64,000 nt of DNA from Hyphomicrobium sp. CS1BSMeth3 (GTDB taxonomy: Bacteria; Pseudomonadota; Alphaproteobacteria; Rhizobiales; Hyphomicrobiaceae). Of the stretch, positions 52,110-61,576 are shown one piece after another. Location of the stretch: assembly GCF_900117415.1 (NCBI RefSeq), contig NZ_FPEI01000005.1, positions 1,178,001-1,242,000 on the forward strand, given 5' to 3'. The notes under the pieces were generated by a model. It was not told where the DNA came from and searched no databases. It saw only the letters and a list, made by a program, of their open reading frames with translations. The position numbers were made by a program, and so were the translations under genes. The first letter of the stretch is position 1, and each line of letters starts with the position of its first letter.

Positions 52110-53771
52110 GTGGTGAGAGGCGAGCCGTTGCAGGAACGAGCGAAATCTTCGGGACCTCGAATTTCGCGGTCGCGCGGACCGTTCACGCCATTCTTTGCGG
52201 CGGCTTCAGCTTACTTTGCGGCCTGCCTGATGTTGGGGGGCGGCACGCGAACCGGATTTCTCTCGGATGTCGTGCTGCAGGTGCTCGCCGTCCCGCTTGT
52301 GCTGTGGGCGGGCTGGCGACTGCTCGATGTGCCGCTAGAGGCCGGGAGCCGGCGTGCACGAGGAGCCTTGCTCGTTTGCCTCATGGTGGCGGCGCTCCCG
52401 ATCGCACAGTTGGTGCCGCTTCCGCCGGAGCTATGGCGGGCGCTGCCCGGGCGTACCGACGTCGTCGACACGCTCGCGGCGGCCGGGCTCGAGGTCGGCT
52501 GGCTGCCCCTCAGCGTCGTGCCGACTGGAACATGGCTGAGTGCGCTTGCCGTTTTGCCGCCGATGGCGGTGCTGTTCAGCGTCTTGCAACTCGACTACGC
52601 CGAGCGGCGCCGACTATTGCTCGTTTTCCTGATCGTCGGCGTGCTCGGCGCCATTCTCGGCTTGGTGCAGCTCGCGCAAGGACAGGCCAGTCCATTGCGA
52701 TTCTACGCCTTTACGAATCCGACGGAGACGGTCGGGTTCTTCGCGAACCGCAATCACCACGCCGCGTTGCTCAATTGCCTGCTGCCGATTACGGCCGCGT
52801 GGATTATCGCAGCCCTGAGCAAAGCGATGCGGACGGGCTCGATCTGGTCGCGACGCGCAACACCGCACCTGACAGCGGCAATCATTGCAACTTTGATCTT
52901 GCTCGTTGCGATTGCCGCGCAACTCCTGGCCCGCTCTCGCGCGGGTCTCGGTCTGATGCTTTTTGCTCTCGCCGGTGCGCTGGTGATCGCCTATGCGATC
53001 CCAAGTGGCACGGCCGATCCGAGGCCTGGAGCACGACGCAGCGGCGTGCTTCGCGTTTTCAACTGGCTCCTGTTGGTAGTGGTCGGACTTGCTCTCGTTT
53101 TAGCGGCGCAGTCGGCATTCGACGGAATTCGGGGACGCCTCATTGCGGATTTGCTGGCTGACGGACGCATCCCGCTGGCGCGCAACACATTCGACGCTGC
53201 GATGGCCTACATGCCATTCGGGTCCGGCATGGGGACATTCGTCCAGGTTTATCAATCGTTCGAGAGCGCGGCCGACGGTTTCACATTTTCCTACGTCAAC
53301 CGCGCCCACAACGACTTCCTCGAGCTTTGGCTCGAGACCGGGCTCCCCGGACTGGTGGGAATGCTCCTTTTTCTGGCCTGGCTCGCACGTGCCAGCGTGC
53401 GTGTCTGGCGGCGCGGGCTGCCCGGCGCCGGCCATGAGAACAACCTGCTCGGATGTGCCGCGGCGCTCGTTCTCCTCCTGCTGCTGGCGCACTCCGCTGT
53501 CGACTATCCGCTCCGCACAACGGCCCTGATGGCTGTATTCGCTTCGGCGATCGCAATGATGATCGAGCCCGTCGGGAAGAGCCTCGCTTCAGGGCGGCCT
53601 TCCAATGCTGCGATCGCTACGGAGGAGGGTGTCGCTCTGCCCGAGGTATCGTCGATGGGGCAAGCTATGGGGCCATCCACCGGCTTCAGAGCGGCCACGC
53701 CGCCGAGCGGCGGATGGCCGGAAGCATGGCGGGCACGGCAGCACTCGGACAGGACCGATGCCCCCGGCTAA
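52110..53771 (+). CDS. O-antigen ligase/polymerase family membrane protein (Wzy_C)
   Basis: A 553-residue protein with about 11-12 hydrophobic helices. The large periplasmic loop carries the Wzy_C/WaaL signature region FGSGMGTFVQVYQSF, followed by YVNRAHNDFLELWLETGLPGLVG; the conserved His in RAHNDFLE is the usual mark of the family. Such proteins polymerise or ligate undecaprenyl-linked glycans in the inner membrane. Because the locus also encodes a Wzm/Wzt exporter, a ligase role is more likely than Wzy polymerase, but sequence cannot decide. The start is a GTG with GAGG 5 nt upstream. The C-terminal 70 residues are hydrophilic. Confidence 0.9.
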   Translation: MVRGEPLQERAKSSGPRISRSRGPFTPFFAAASAYFAACLMLGGGTRTGFLSDVVLQVLAVPLVLWAGWRLLDVPLEAGSRRARGALLVCLMVAALPIAQLVPLPPELWRALPGRTDVVDTLAAAGLEVGWLPLSVVPTGTWLSALAVLPPMAVLFSVLQLDYAERRRLLLVFLIVGVLGAILGLVQLAQGQASPLRFYAFTNPTETVGFFANRNHHAALLNCLLPITAAWIIAALSKAMRTGSIWSRRATPHLTAAIIATLILLVAIAAQLLARSRAGLGLMLFALAGALVIAYAIPSGTADPRPGARRSGVLRVFNWLLLVVVGLALVLAAQSAFDGIRGRLIADLLADGRIPLARNTFDAAMAYMPFGSGMGTFVQVYQSFESAADGFTFSYVNRAHNDFLELWLETGLPGLVGMLLFLAWLARASVRVWRRGLPGAGHENNLLGCAAALVLLLLLAHSAVDYPLRTTALMAVFASAIAMMIEPVGKSLASGRPSNAAIATEEGVALPEVSSMGQAMGPSTGFRAATPPSGGWPEAWRARQHSDRTDAPG

Positions 53772-53910
53772 GGCTCGGTGGGCAATGGCCCAAACGAGTG
53801 CAAGTGCGAAGCCTGAGTGATCAGAATGCCACGATCCAGCCCGGCGCGGTCGAATCACGGAGGCGATCGCCAGAATCTAACAATCTGATTTATATGTATA
53901 TTTCTCTTTT

Positions 53911-53938
53911 CCGCATTGAGCCTATGTGCGGCTTTTTT
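53911..53938 (+). terminator. Rho-independent terminator after the O-antigen ligase gene
   Basis: CCGCA and TGCGG form a short stem around an 11-nt loop, followed by C and a run of six T. It lies in an AT-rich stretch 140 bp downstream of the ligase-type gene and should end rightward transcription there. The phosphoglycosyl transferase gene then needs its own promoter. The rest of the gap up to 54052 shows AT-rich sequence and no gene, plus a 7-bp hairpin CGGTGAG/CTCACCG at 54027-54045. Confidence 0.6.
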
Positions 53939-54082
53939 GTGTTGACTGTGTGGCACGCTTGGAGGAAGCATGCGGTTAACAAAGAATTAACGGCAAATGC
54001 TTTTCGCAGCGGACCATCGGGCGGGGCGGTGAGTTTTGCTCACCGGGTTAGTATGTCGACAGTTAGTCGGGGGCGTTACTTA

Positions 54083-54106
54083 TTTCTTGATTTCTTGATT
54101 TATTGG
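54083..54106 (+). repeat. 8-bp tandem repeat TTTCTTGA x2 plus a degenerate copy
   Basis: Two exact copies of TTTCTTGA (54083-54090, 54091-54098) and a third imperfect copy, TTTATTGG. The array lies at the 5' end of the phosphoglycosyl transferase reading frame. With two copies the upstream ATG frame (from 54053) runs out of register with the gene body; with one copy the two join in frame. It therefore acts as a frameshift, either recent or switchable by slipped-strand mispairing. Confidence 0.8.
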
Positions 54107-55563
54107 TTGTCGGCCTGGCTTCGATCGCAGCCTTGGCCTTGCGCGAGAACTTTGCTCTCGCCGACGGCCGTTGGGGCGCATTCGTACCCTATCTCCTGTT
54201 CACGCTTGCGATCTCCGGGCCCATCCTGATCGTGCTGGAGCTGGACCGTTCCGTCTGGCGCTTCAGCGGGCTCGCCGACTACGGCCGGGTGGCGTTCGCC
54301 TCGGTGCTGATCGTGATTGGCGCGGTGGCCACGGGCTTCGTCGTGAATCGACTGGACGGCGTCGCGCGCTCGCTGCCGGTGCTGCAGGCGGTGCTCATGG
54401 CTGCGGGCTTGATCGGAACCCGCGTGCTGACACGCGTCGCCTACGAGCGTCGGCGCCGCGCGGGCGGCCACACACCGCTCGCGCTGCCAAGGGCTGACGA
54501 CACGGTCCTGCTCGTTGGTTGGAGCAGCCTCGTCGAGCTCTATGTCCGCTCGGCTGCCGAATTTGGCAGCGGCCAGATCCATATCGCCGGCATTCTTTCG
54601 CCGCACGAGCGTCATGTCGGGCGCCTCGTGCAAGCGATCAGGGTCCTCGGCACGCCGGAGGACGCCGACAAGATCCTCACAGACCTCGATGTCCATGGCG
54701 TTCATGTCGGGCGGATCCTCATTGCCACATCGCTCGATCGTCTGTCCGACGAGGCGCAGCGCGTGTTGCGGGAAATCGAGAGCACGACGGACGTTCGCCT
54801 CGAATTCTTCGCGGAGCGGCTCGGGTTGACCGGCTCCAGCGAGGCGCTGTCAGCTCAGCGTCAAGAAAGCTCCTCGAACGCAAAGACTGATGTGGCCTCC
54901 GCACTCGCTGTCGAGGAGGCCGAATTCACGCAGGCTTTGCGCCGGCCGTACTGGCGGCTCAAGCGGATGATCGATGTGGCGGTGGCGCTGACGCTCATCC
55001 TTGTGTTGTCGCCATTGATTCTGCTGGTCGCGCTGTTTGTGGCGCTCGATGTCGGCCTGCCGGTGCTGTTCGTGCAGCAACGCCCCGGGCTGCGCGGAGC
55101 GCGCTTCAACCTCTACAAGTTCCGCACAATGAGCCCGCCGCATGACCGCGCAGGCCTCAGAGTATCGGATGAGGCGCGCATTTCCTGGGTCGGTGCCTTC
55201 TTGCGTCGCACACGTCTCGACGAGCTGCCGCAGCTTTTCAATATCCTCTTCGGCGACATGTCCTTCGTCGGGCCGCGTCCCCTGGTGGCACGCGAGCAGT
55301 CACGTGACGTCGTCGCGCGCCTGCTCGTGCGGCCTGGCCTCACCGGTTGGGCACAGGTGCACGGCGGCAGGACGGTCTCGGTGGCGGACAAGACGGCCCT
55401 CGACATTTGGTACGTGCGCCATGCATCGCTCATGCTCGACTTGAGAGTCGTCTTCGCGACGGTTCCGATGGTCCTGTTCGGTGAGCGCGTCGACGGGGAT
55501 GTGGTCAGGCTCGCATGGCGGGATCTCCACGGCCTCGAAGGGCGCGGGCAAGTGCGCGAGTAG
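54103..55563 (+). CDS. Polyprenyl-phosphate phosphoglycosyl transferase (WbaP/ExoY type), 5' end frameshifted
   Basis: Starts glycan assembly by moving a sugar-1-phosphate onto undecaprenyl phosphate in the inner membrane. N-terminal helices (about 1-110) and a central CoA/NAD-binding-like domain (about 125-250) precede the catalytic bacterial sugar transferase domain, with RMIDVAVALTLILVLSPLIL, FVQQRPGLRGARFNLYKFRTM and RLDELPQLFNILFGDMSFVGPRPL. The open frame can begin only at a TTG (54103). An ATG at 54053 encodes MSTVSRGRYLFLD, the expected N-terminus, but in another frame. Removing one 8-bp TTTCTTGA copy joins them as RGRYLFLDLLVVGLASIAAL. The protein is therefore probably out of frame in this DNA, or translated from the TTG without its first 14 or so residues. 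Confidence 0.9.
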   Translation: MVVGLASIAALALRENFALADGRWGAFVPYLLFTLAISGPILIVLELDRSVWRFSGLADYGRVAFASVLIVIGAVATGFVVNRLDGVARSLPVLQAVLMAAGLIGTRVLTRVAYERRRRAGGHTPLALPRADDTVLLVGWSSLVELYVRSAAEFGSGQIHIAGILSPHERHVGRLVQAIRVLGTPEDADKILTDLDVHGVHVGRILIATSLDRLSDEAQRVLREIESTTDVRLEFFAERLGLTGSSEALSAQRQESSSNAKTDVASALAVEEAEFTQALRRPYWRLKRMIDVAVALTLILVLSPLILLVALFVALDVGLPVLFVQQRPGLRGARFNLYKFRTMSPPHDRAGLRVSDEARISWVGAFLRRTRLDELPQLFNILFGDMSFVGPRPLVAREQSRDVVARLLVRPGLTGWAQVHGGRTVSVADKTALDIWYVRHASLMLDLRVVFATVPMVLFGERVDGDVVRLAWRDLHGLEGRGQVRE

Positions 55564-55947
55564 GGCCGGATGCGATGATCTCGGGCGTGCCACGGCTGAA
55601 TGGCAGCATAGGCGGCTGGTGCGCGCAGCTCCGTGGCACATTGCGCCGCGAGACGCCGACGTGGAACGTTGATATGCGATATGGTGCGGGCTCGTTGGGC
55701 CGTGTTGCGGCGCGCAGGACGCCCGCTGGCGGCGTGCGGGGGGGCTCCGGGGCAGTGAGACCTTCGTCCCCGGTTAGCCTTGAAGGCAATAGGACTTAAG
55801 GGCGCTCGCTGGCGCGCCATGATCGCGCCGGAAATGGGCTGCTTCCTTGGGGTGTGCGTTCGGTTGTAGTTCGGGGGCCCGTTCACCCGAAGTGCGGTAG
55901 CTTTCCCTACGCACCATCCTCCACAAACTCGGCAATTGGAGAGAGAC
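55564..55947. other. 384-bp gap between phosphoglycosyl transferase and UDP-xylose synthase genes
   Basis: I see no convincing gene. Short frames on both strands are Arg/Pro-rich and lack ribosome sites. The last 30 bp carry the GGAGAGAGA ribosome site of the next gene. Confidence 0.6.
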
Positions 55948-56952
55948 TTGCAGGCACGCACGACAGTACGAGTTCACGGCGACAGCGAGCACCTGGCTTC
56001 GCGCAAGACCGTATTGGTTACAGGAGGTGCCGGCTTTCTCGGCTCGCATCTCTGCGAGCGACTGATTGCCGACGGGCATGATGTTATCTGCCTCGACAAT
56101 TTCTTCACGGGCGCCAAGCAGAACATCGATCATTTGCTCGCGCACCCGCGCTTCGAGATGATGCGCCACGACATCACGTTTCCGCTCTATGTCGAGGTGG
56201 ACGAGATCTACAATCTCGCGTGCCCCGCCTCGCCGATCCACTACCAGCACGATCCCGTGCAGACGACGAAGACGAGCGTGCATGGCGCAATCAACATGCT
56301 CGGTCTCGCGAAGCGCCTCAAATGCCGGATCTTCCAGGCCTCGACATCTGAAGTCTATGGCGACCCCTCGATCCATCCGCAGACCGAAGACTACTGGGGC
56401 AACGTCAATCCGATCGGCCCGCGCTCCTGCTATGACGAGGGCAAGCGCTGCGCCGAGACGCTTTTCTTCGACTACTATCGCCAGCACCGCCTGGAGATCA
56501 AGGTGGCGCGGATCTTCAATACGTACGGTCCGCGCATGCATCCGAACGATGGCCGCGTCGTCTCGAACTTCATCGTTCAGGCCCTTCGCGGCGCACCGAT
56601 CACAATTTACGGCGATGGCAGCCAGACGCGGTCCTTCTGCTATGTCGACGACCTGATCGAGGGCTTCGTCCGGTTGATGAACAGCCCCGCCGAGGTCACC
56701 GGCCCGATCAATCTCGGCAATCCGGGAGAGTTCACGATCCGCGAGCTGGCGGAGCTCACCATCGAGATGGTTGGCTCCAAGTCGAAGCTGACGTTCGAGG
56801 CACTTCCGCAGGACGATCCCAAGCAGCGCCGCCCGGACATCTCCCGCGCCGAGGCACAGCTCGGCTGGCGGCCGACCATTCCGCTGCGCGAGGGCCTGCA
56901 GCGGACAATCGCCTATTTCGATCGCTTCCTATCCGGCCGCGCGGGCACCTAG
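55948..56952 (+). CDS. UDP-glucuronate decarboxylase (UDP-xylose synthase)
   Basis: An extended SDR enzyme that turns UDP-glucuronate into UDP-xylose with bound NAD. The 334 residues show the Rossmann motif GGAGFLG (26-32), TSEVYGDP, the catalytic pair Tyr162 and Lys166 ([11 protein letters not shown]) and the hallmark HNP-like segment [23 protein letters not shown]. The end [17 protein letters not shown] is typical of UXS. The start is uncertain: TTG at 55948 follows GGAGAGA by 3 nt and is preferred, while another TTG lies 12 nt earlier; no ATG or GTG is available upstream of the fold. It supplies a pentose donor to the locus. Confidence 0.92.
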   Translation: MQARTTVRVHGDSEHLASRKTVLVTGGAGFLGSHLCERLIADGHDVICLDNFFTGAKQNIDHLLAHPRFEMMRHDITFPLYVEVDEIYNLACPASPIHYQHDPVQTTKTSVHGAINMLGLAKRLKCRIFQASTSEVYGDPSIHPQTEDYWGNVNPIGPRSCYDEGKRCAETLFFDYYRQHRLEIKVARIFNTYGPRMHPNDGRVVSNFIVQALRGAPITIYGDGSQTRSFCYVDDLIEGFVRLMNSPAEVTGPINLGNPGEFTIRELAELTIEMVGSKSKLTFEALPQDDPKQRRPDISRAEAQLGWRPTIPLREGLQRTIAYFDRFLSGRAGT

Positions 56953-57097
56953 GGCAACGCTTGGGTCAGCAGCAGCCATTTGGCGATTGTAATGGGCAGA
57001 CGCGATGCCTCTCGCGGCTGGCGGAGCTCGTGGCAAGACGACGCCGGTCGATGAGGATCGCCGCTGAGTATGTTGGTGCTTCGAGAGTGAGCTGAAG

Positions 57098-57742
57098 GTG
57101 CCTTCGGCGGACACCTATGTTCAATTTGGCTGTGGGTTTTCCGCGCCCGACGGATGGCGCAACTTCGATGCGTCTCCAACGCTGCGTTTTGAGCGTCTGC
57201 CGGTCATCGGGCGCATGTACACGCGCAATGCTGCGCGATTTCCGCTGAATGCCGAGTTCGGCGATATATGCAAAGGGCTTCCGCTTTCGTCCGGAAGCTG
57301 TGCCGGCGTGTACGCAAGTCACGTCCTCGAGCATCTGTCGCTCAAGGACTTCCACCTCGCCTTGGACGAGACGTTCAGGATACTGCGGGGTGGCGGCATT
57401 TTCCGGCTCGTGGTGCCGGACCTCTACACGATCGCCCGAGACTATGTCTCAGCCCACGACAATAGGGACACCGGCGCGAGCCTTTCCTTCATGCGCGCAT
57501 CACATTTGGGACATCCAGCTCGCTCACGAGGCATCGGCGGGATAGTTCATGAACTGCTTGGCAATTCCAGGCATCTCTGGATGTGGGACGAGCTATCTCT
57601 TGCCGAAGCGCTTCAGAAGCATGGCTTTGTTGGCGTGCGCCGCGCGTATCTTGGCGACAGCGAAGATCTCGCTTTCGCACGCGTGGAAGAACCTTCGCGT
57701 TTCGACCACGCGTGCGCAATGCAGGCAGTCAAGCCATCATAG
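57098..57742 (+). CDS. SAM-dependent methyltransferase-like protein of the polysaccharide locus
   Basis: A 214-residue protein. The opening YVQFGCGFSAPDGWRNFDASP is a SAM motif I of the kind used by locus-borne methyltransferases, and GSCAGVYASHVLEHLSLKDF is the post-I acidic/HVLEH segment; FRILRGGGIFRLVVPDL completes the Methyltransf_11 pattern. The start is a GTG with a weak site. By eye the gene is less GC-rich than its neighbours, which suggests separate acquisition. The acceptor is probably a sugar or lipid-linked glycan, inferred from context only. Confidence 0.82.
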   Translation: MPSADTYVQFGCGFSAPDGWRNFDASPTLRFERLPVIGRMYTRNAARFPLNAEFGDICKGLPLSSGSCAGVYASHVLEHLSLKDFHLALDETFRILRGGGIFRLVVPDLYTIARDYVSAHDNRDTGASLSFMRASHLGHPARSRGIGGIVHELLGNSRHLWMWDELSLAEALQKHGFVGVRRAYLGDSEDLAFARVEEPSRFDHACAMQAVKPS

Positions 57743-57786
57743 GATCGCGTAAGCATTTTAGGAGTTCATCGGGCCCTTGATCTGAG

Positions 57787-59616
57787 ATGTGCGGCATCAA
57801 CGGCATTCATGCCTTTCACTACGCGGCCAATCCGGTCGATCGCTCGGAGCTGATCCGCACGCGCGACCACATGGCGCCGCGCGGGCCCGATGGCGCAGAG
57901 GCTTGGTTCTCCGAAGACGGCCGCGTGGCGCTCGGACATCGGCGCCTGTCGATCATCGACTTGTCGGATGCTGGCACGCAGCCGATGGCGAGCTCCGACG
58001 GGCGCCTTGTCGTGACCTTCAACGGTGAAATCTACAATTTTCGTGCCCTGCGCGCGGATCTCGAAGCCAAGGGCCACGTCTTCGTCAGTCAGTCGGACAC
58101 CGAGGTCCTGCTCCATCTCTATGCGAGCAGGGGCGAAGCCATGGTGCATGATCTCAGGGGGATGTTCGCCTTCGCTATCTGGGACAGCACGCGACAGGTG
58201 CTTTTCCTGGCGCGCGATCCCTACGGCATCAAGCCGCTCTACTATGCCGATGATGGGTGGACATTTCGGTTTGCCTCCCAAGTGAAGGCTCTGCTTGCCG
58301 GTGGCGCCATCTCCCGCGATCCCGATCCGGCCGGTCAGGTCGGCTTCTATCTATGGGGCAGTGTCCCCGAGCCCTTCACCACATGCGAGGCCATCCGCGC
58401 GCTGCCGGCCGGCTGCACCCTCACCGTCGACCGCATCGGCGCACGCGAGCCGCGTCGCTATCATTCCATCGCCGCGGTCTATCGCGAGGCCGATGCGCTG
58501 AGGCTGCCCCGACATGACGCCAGCGATGTCCGTGCAGAGTTGCGCGATGCCCTTGCGGACAGCGTGCGCCATCATCTGGTCGCCGATGTGCCGGTCGGCG
58601 CATTCCTTTCAGCCGGTATCGATTCCGGTGCGCTCGTCGGCCTCATGCGCAGTGTCGGCCAGCAGAGCATCCAGACGGTCACACTGGCGTTCGAGGAGTT
58701 TCGAGGACGCCCCGAGGATGAGTCACTGCTCGCCGCAGGTGTCGCGCGGGCCTTTGAGACACAACATACGACGCGCGTGGTGACGCAAGCGGAATTCGAG
58801 GCCGACCTGCCGCGGATTCTGGACGCGATGGACCAGCCGACAATCGATGGGATCAATACCTGGTTCGTGGCCAAGGCGGCACGCGAGCTCGGCCTAAAGG
58901 TTGCCATTTCAGGATTGGGCGGTGACGAGCTTTTCGGCGGCTATCCGTCGTTCCGCGACATTCCGCGATGGGTGAAACTGCTGGCGGTACCGTCGCACGT
59001 GCCCGGCTTTGGTCGCGTTGCCCGCCGGCTCTCTCAGCCTCTGGTCTCCGCCGTCGGTTTCAGCCCGAAGGTTCCAGGGCTCCTGGAATACGGCGGCACG
59101 TACGCCGGAGCCTATCTCGTGCGCCGCGGTCTCTTCATGCCGTGGGAACTGAGGCAGCTACTCGACCCTGATGTCGTCCATAGAGGTCTTCGTCGTCTCG
59201 CGCCGCTCGCCCGTGTCGAGGCTGAACTACCGCCGGCGCCGGCCAGTGCGCACGCCAAGGTCGCTTCGCTCGAATCGTCGCTCTACATGCGCAATCAGCT
59301 CTTGCGCGACACGGACTGGGCAAGCATGGCGCATTCGCTCGAGGTGCGCGTGCCGCTCGTCGACAGCGCGCTTCTACAGACGGTTGCCACCGCACGAGCG
59401 GCGGCGCCGGCGCAGGTGGGCAAGGAGCTGCTCGCCGAGAGCCCGAACGTGCCTCTGCCAACCGCTATCCGAGAGCGTGCCAAAACGGGCTTCACGACGC
59501 CGATTGGCCGCTGGATACGCGATGCGCGATTGGGCGCAGCGGCGAGGCGCGAACGTGGCTTGCTTGAAAATGCGCACTGGTCTCGGCAGTGGGCCGAGCG
59601 TCTCGCGGCGATCTGA
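57787..59616 (+). CDS. asnB: Asparagine synthase (glutamine-hydrolysing), AsnB type
   Basis: A 609-residue two-domain amidotransferase. The N-terminal glutaminase uses Cys2 as nucleophile (MCGINGIHAF) with RGPDG, FNGEIYNFRALR and the ammonia-site segment following. The C-terminal synthetase domain has the PPi loop FLSAGIDSGAL (about 270-280), IDGINTWFVAKAARE, SGLGGDELFGGY and the late RVPLVDSAL. AsnB homologues within polysaccharide loci often amidate a uronic acid or amino sugar instead of aspartate; this remains inference here. The next gene starts 3 bp after its stop. Confidence 0.94.
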   Translation: MCGINGIHAFHYAANPVDRSELIRTRDHMAPRGPDGAEAWFSEDGRVALGHRRLSIIDLSDAGTQPMASSDGRLVVTFNGEIYNFRALRADLEAKGHVFVSQSDTEVLLHLYASRGEAMVHDLRGMFAFAIWDSTRQVLFLARDPYGIKPLYYADDGWTFRFASQVKALLAGGAISRDPDPAGQVGFYLWGSVPEPFTTCEAIRALPAGCTLTVDRIGAREPRRYHSIAAVYREADALRLPRHDASDVRAELRDALADSVRHHLVADVPVGAFLSAGIDSGALVGLMRSVGQQSIQTVTLAFEEFRGRPEDESLLAAGVARAFETQHTTRVVTQAEFEADLPRILDAMDQPTIDGINTWFVAKAARELGLKVAISGLGGDELFGGYPSFRDIPRWVKLLAVPSHVPGFGRVARRLSQPLVSAVGFSPKVPGLLEYGGTYAGAYLVRRGLFMPWELRQLLDPDVVHRGLRRLAPLARVEAELPPAPASAHAKVASLESSLYMRNQLLRDTDWASMAHSLEVRVPLVDSALLQTVATARAAAPAQVGKELLAESPNVPLPTAIRERAKTGFTTPIGRWIRDARLGAAARRERGLLENAHWSRQWAERLAAI

Positions 59617-59619
59617 GTG

Positions 59620-60690
59620 ATGGAAGTCCTCGCCCTTCTCTCTGACGGCTTCGGGGCTGTCGGCGGCATTGCGCGCTACAATCAGGCTTTGATGACGGCA
59701 CTCGGCGCGTGCCCGCATATTTCGGGCGTCACGATCCTGCCGCGCTTCGGCACGCCGACGTCTCCCTTGCCGGACGGCGTGGTCCAGCAGCCAGCCGCCG
59801 GGAAGTTCGCCTGGGCCGCTCGCGCACTGGCTTCGGCCGCGCGACAGAAGTTCGATCTCGTGTTTTGCGGGCATCTGAATACAGTCGTTCTTGCCGCAGC
59901 TATCGCCAAGGCCCGGCACATTCCGCTCTGGGTGCAAGTGCACGGCATCGAGGCTTGGGAGCCGCGCGGACGCGCGGTGCGCGCCGGGCTCGAAGCTGCG
60001 ACGATAGTGACTTCCGTGAGCCGATACACGCGCCGCCGCCTGCTCTCCTGGAGCGACATTTCGCCGGATCGCGTCCGCGTCCTGCCGAATACGTTTACGG
60101 TGAGTTTCGTGCCGCGCAGCCGCAACACGGCGCTCGCCGAGCATTTGGGACTAGCCGGCAAACGCATCGTCCTTACTGTCGGGCGGCTTTCGGCTACTGA
60201 ACGCTACAAGGGGCACGACCGCATTATTAGAGCCCTTCCCGAAGTTCTCCGGCAGGTGCCGGACGCCGCGTACCTGATTGTAGGAACCGGGGACGATCGC
60301 TCCCGCCTCGAGAAGCTCGCTATCGACGAAGGCGTTGCGCATGTCGTCAAGTTTGCCGGGGAAGTTCCCGAGGCCGATCTGCCTGATCATTTCGCGGTCG
60401 CAGATCTCTTTGCCATGCCCAGCACTGGCGAGGGCTTTGGCATAGTCTTTCTCGAAGCTGCCGCCTCGGGCCTGCCGGTGATCGGCGGCAATAGAGATGG
60501 CAGTTGCGACGCGCTCGCTGACGGCGCTATCGGTTGCGCTGTCGATCCAGATGATCGCGCTCAACTCGTCGAGGCGATCAGCGCGGCATTGCAGGGGCGC
60601 CAGGTCTCGCAGCCAGATGCCGTCTCGCGTTTCGCGATCGAAAATTTCGCAAGTCACGTCGATGAACTCGTTCGATCGCTTGCCCACTGA
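59620..60690 (+). CDS. Glycosyltransferase family 4 (GT-B fold)
   Basis: A 356-residue retaining glycosyltransferase. The N-terminal domain has the glycine-rich loop LLSDGFGAVGGIARYNQAL. The C-terminal donor domain has VGRLSATERYKGHDRIIRAL and the signature ADLFAMPSTGEGFGIVFLEAAASGLPVIGGNRDG with the conserved Glu pair (EGFGIVFLE). It adds a sugar during assembly of the repeat or adaptor region at the cytoplasmic face. The ATG at 59620 overlaps a GTG at 59617; both are 1-4 bp after the asnB stop. Its 3' end overlaps the next gene by 29 bp. Confidence 0.93.
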   Translation: MEVLALLSDGFGAVGGIARYNQALMTALGACPHISGVTILPRFGTPTSPLPDGVVQQPAAGKFAWAARALASAARQKFDLVFCGHLNTVVLAAAIAKARHIPLWVQVHGIEAWEPRGRAVRAGLEAATIVTSVSRYTRRRLLSWSDISPDRVRVLPNTFTVSFVPRSRNTALAEHLGLAGKRIVLTVGRLSATERYKGHDRIIRALPEVLRQVPDAAYLIVGTGDDRSRLEKLAIDEGVAHVVKFAGEVPEADLPDHFAVADLFAMPSTGEGFGIVFLEAAASGLPVIGGNRDGSCDALADGAIGCAVDPDDRAQLVEAISAALQGRQVSQPDAVSRFAIENFASHVDELVRSLAH

Positions 60691-61576
60691 CGGCGCGCGC
60701 GCAGTGCCCATCGCGGAAGATGCGCGATCCACTGCCTCCGCGGGCGCCCAGCCCGAGCGGCTTCTCATCCTCGAGGCCGGGCGCACCGAGCGCAACTATT
60801 GGCGGGACCTCTGGTACTATCGCGAGCTGTTCGCGATGCTCGCCTGGCGCGACGTCTCCGTCCGCTACAAGCAGACCGTGATCGGCATCGTCTGGGCCAT
60901 CGTTCGCCCGCTGCTGACCATGGTCGTGTTCACGATCGTCTTCGGCAATCTCGCGAAATTGCCAAGCGACGGCGCGGTGCCGTATCCCGTTCTCGTCTTC
61001 GCCGGAATGCTGCCGTGGTTCCTGTTCTCGAGCATTCTCTCCGATGCCTCCAACAGCATCGTCTCGAACGCGAACCTGATCTCGAAAGTCTACTTCCCGC
61101 GCCTCATCGTGCCGTCGGCTGCAGGCGTCGTCGCATTGGTGGACTTCGCGATCAACATCGTGATCCTGTTCGCGATCATGGCCTGGTACGGCTTCATGCC
61201 GAACTGGCAGATCGTGTTCCTGCCGCTCTTCGTCGTGCTTGCCGTGCTGGCAAGTCTCGGCCCCGCGCTCTTCATCACGGCCCTCAATGTCAAGTACCGT
61301 GACTTCCGTTTCATCATCCCGTTCATCGTCCAGTTCGGGCTCTACGTCTCGCCCGTCGGCTTTTCGAGCGCCGTCGTCCCCGACGCGTGGCGCTTCTGGT
61401 ACAGCCTCAATCCGGTGGTCGGCGTCATCGACGGCTTCCGCTGGTGCCTTCTCGGCGGCGAGAGCCAGCTCTATATGCCTGGGTTCCTCGCGAGCCTCGC
61501 CGTCGTCGCGGTTATGCTGTGGCTCGGCATCCGCCATTTCCGCAAAACCGAGAAGACATTCGCGGACCTGATCTGA
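60662..61576 (+). CDS. wzm: Polysaccharide ABC exporter permease (Wzm/KpsM type)
   Basis: A six-helix ABC-2 permease of 304 residues that, with the ATPase encoded next, moves undecaprenyl-linked glycan across the inner membrane. The cytoplasmic N-terminal segment (YYRELFAMLAWRDVSVRYKQTVIGIVWAIVRPLL) is diagnostic, followed by FPRLIVPSAAGVVALVDF and the late FGLYVSPVGFSS. The ATG at 60662 lies within the end of the glycosyltransferase gene. Its TGA overlaps the start of the ATPase gene (TGATG), so the pair is translationally coupled. Confidence 0.93.
   Translation: MNSFDRLPTDGARAVPIAEDARSTASAGAQPERLLILEAGRTERNYWRDLWYYRELFAMLAWRDVSVRYKQTVIGIVWAIVRPLLTMVVFTIVFGNLAKLPSDGAVPYPVLVFAGMLPWFLFSSILSDASNSIVSNANLISKVYFPRLIVPSAAGVVALVDFAINIVILFAIMAWYGFMPNWQIVFLPLFVVLAVLASLGPALFITALNVKYRDFRFIIPFIVQFGLYVSPVGFSSAVVPDAWRFWYSLNPVVGVIDGFRWCLLGGESQLYMPGFLASLAVVAVMLWLGIRHFRKTEKTFADLI

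Noticed and set aside
55515-55799. 94-codon plus-strand frame after the phosphoglycosyl transferase gene
   Set aside because: It begins inside the upstream gene, is Arg/Gly/Pro-rich and lacks any family signal.
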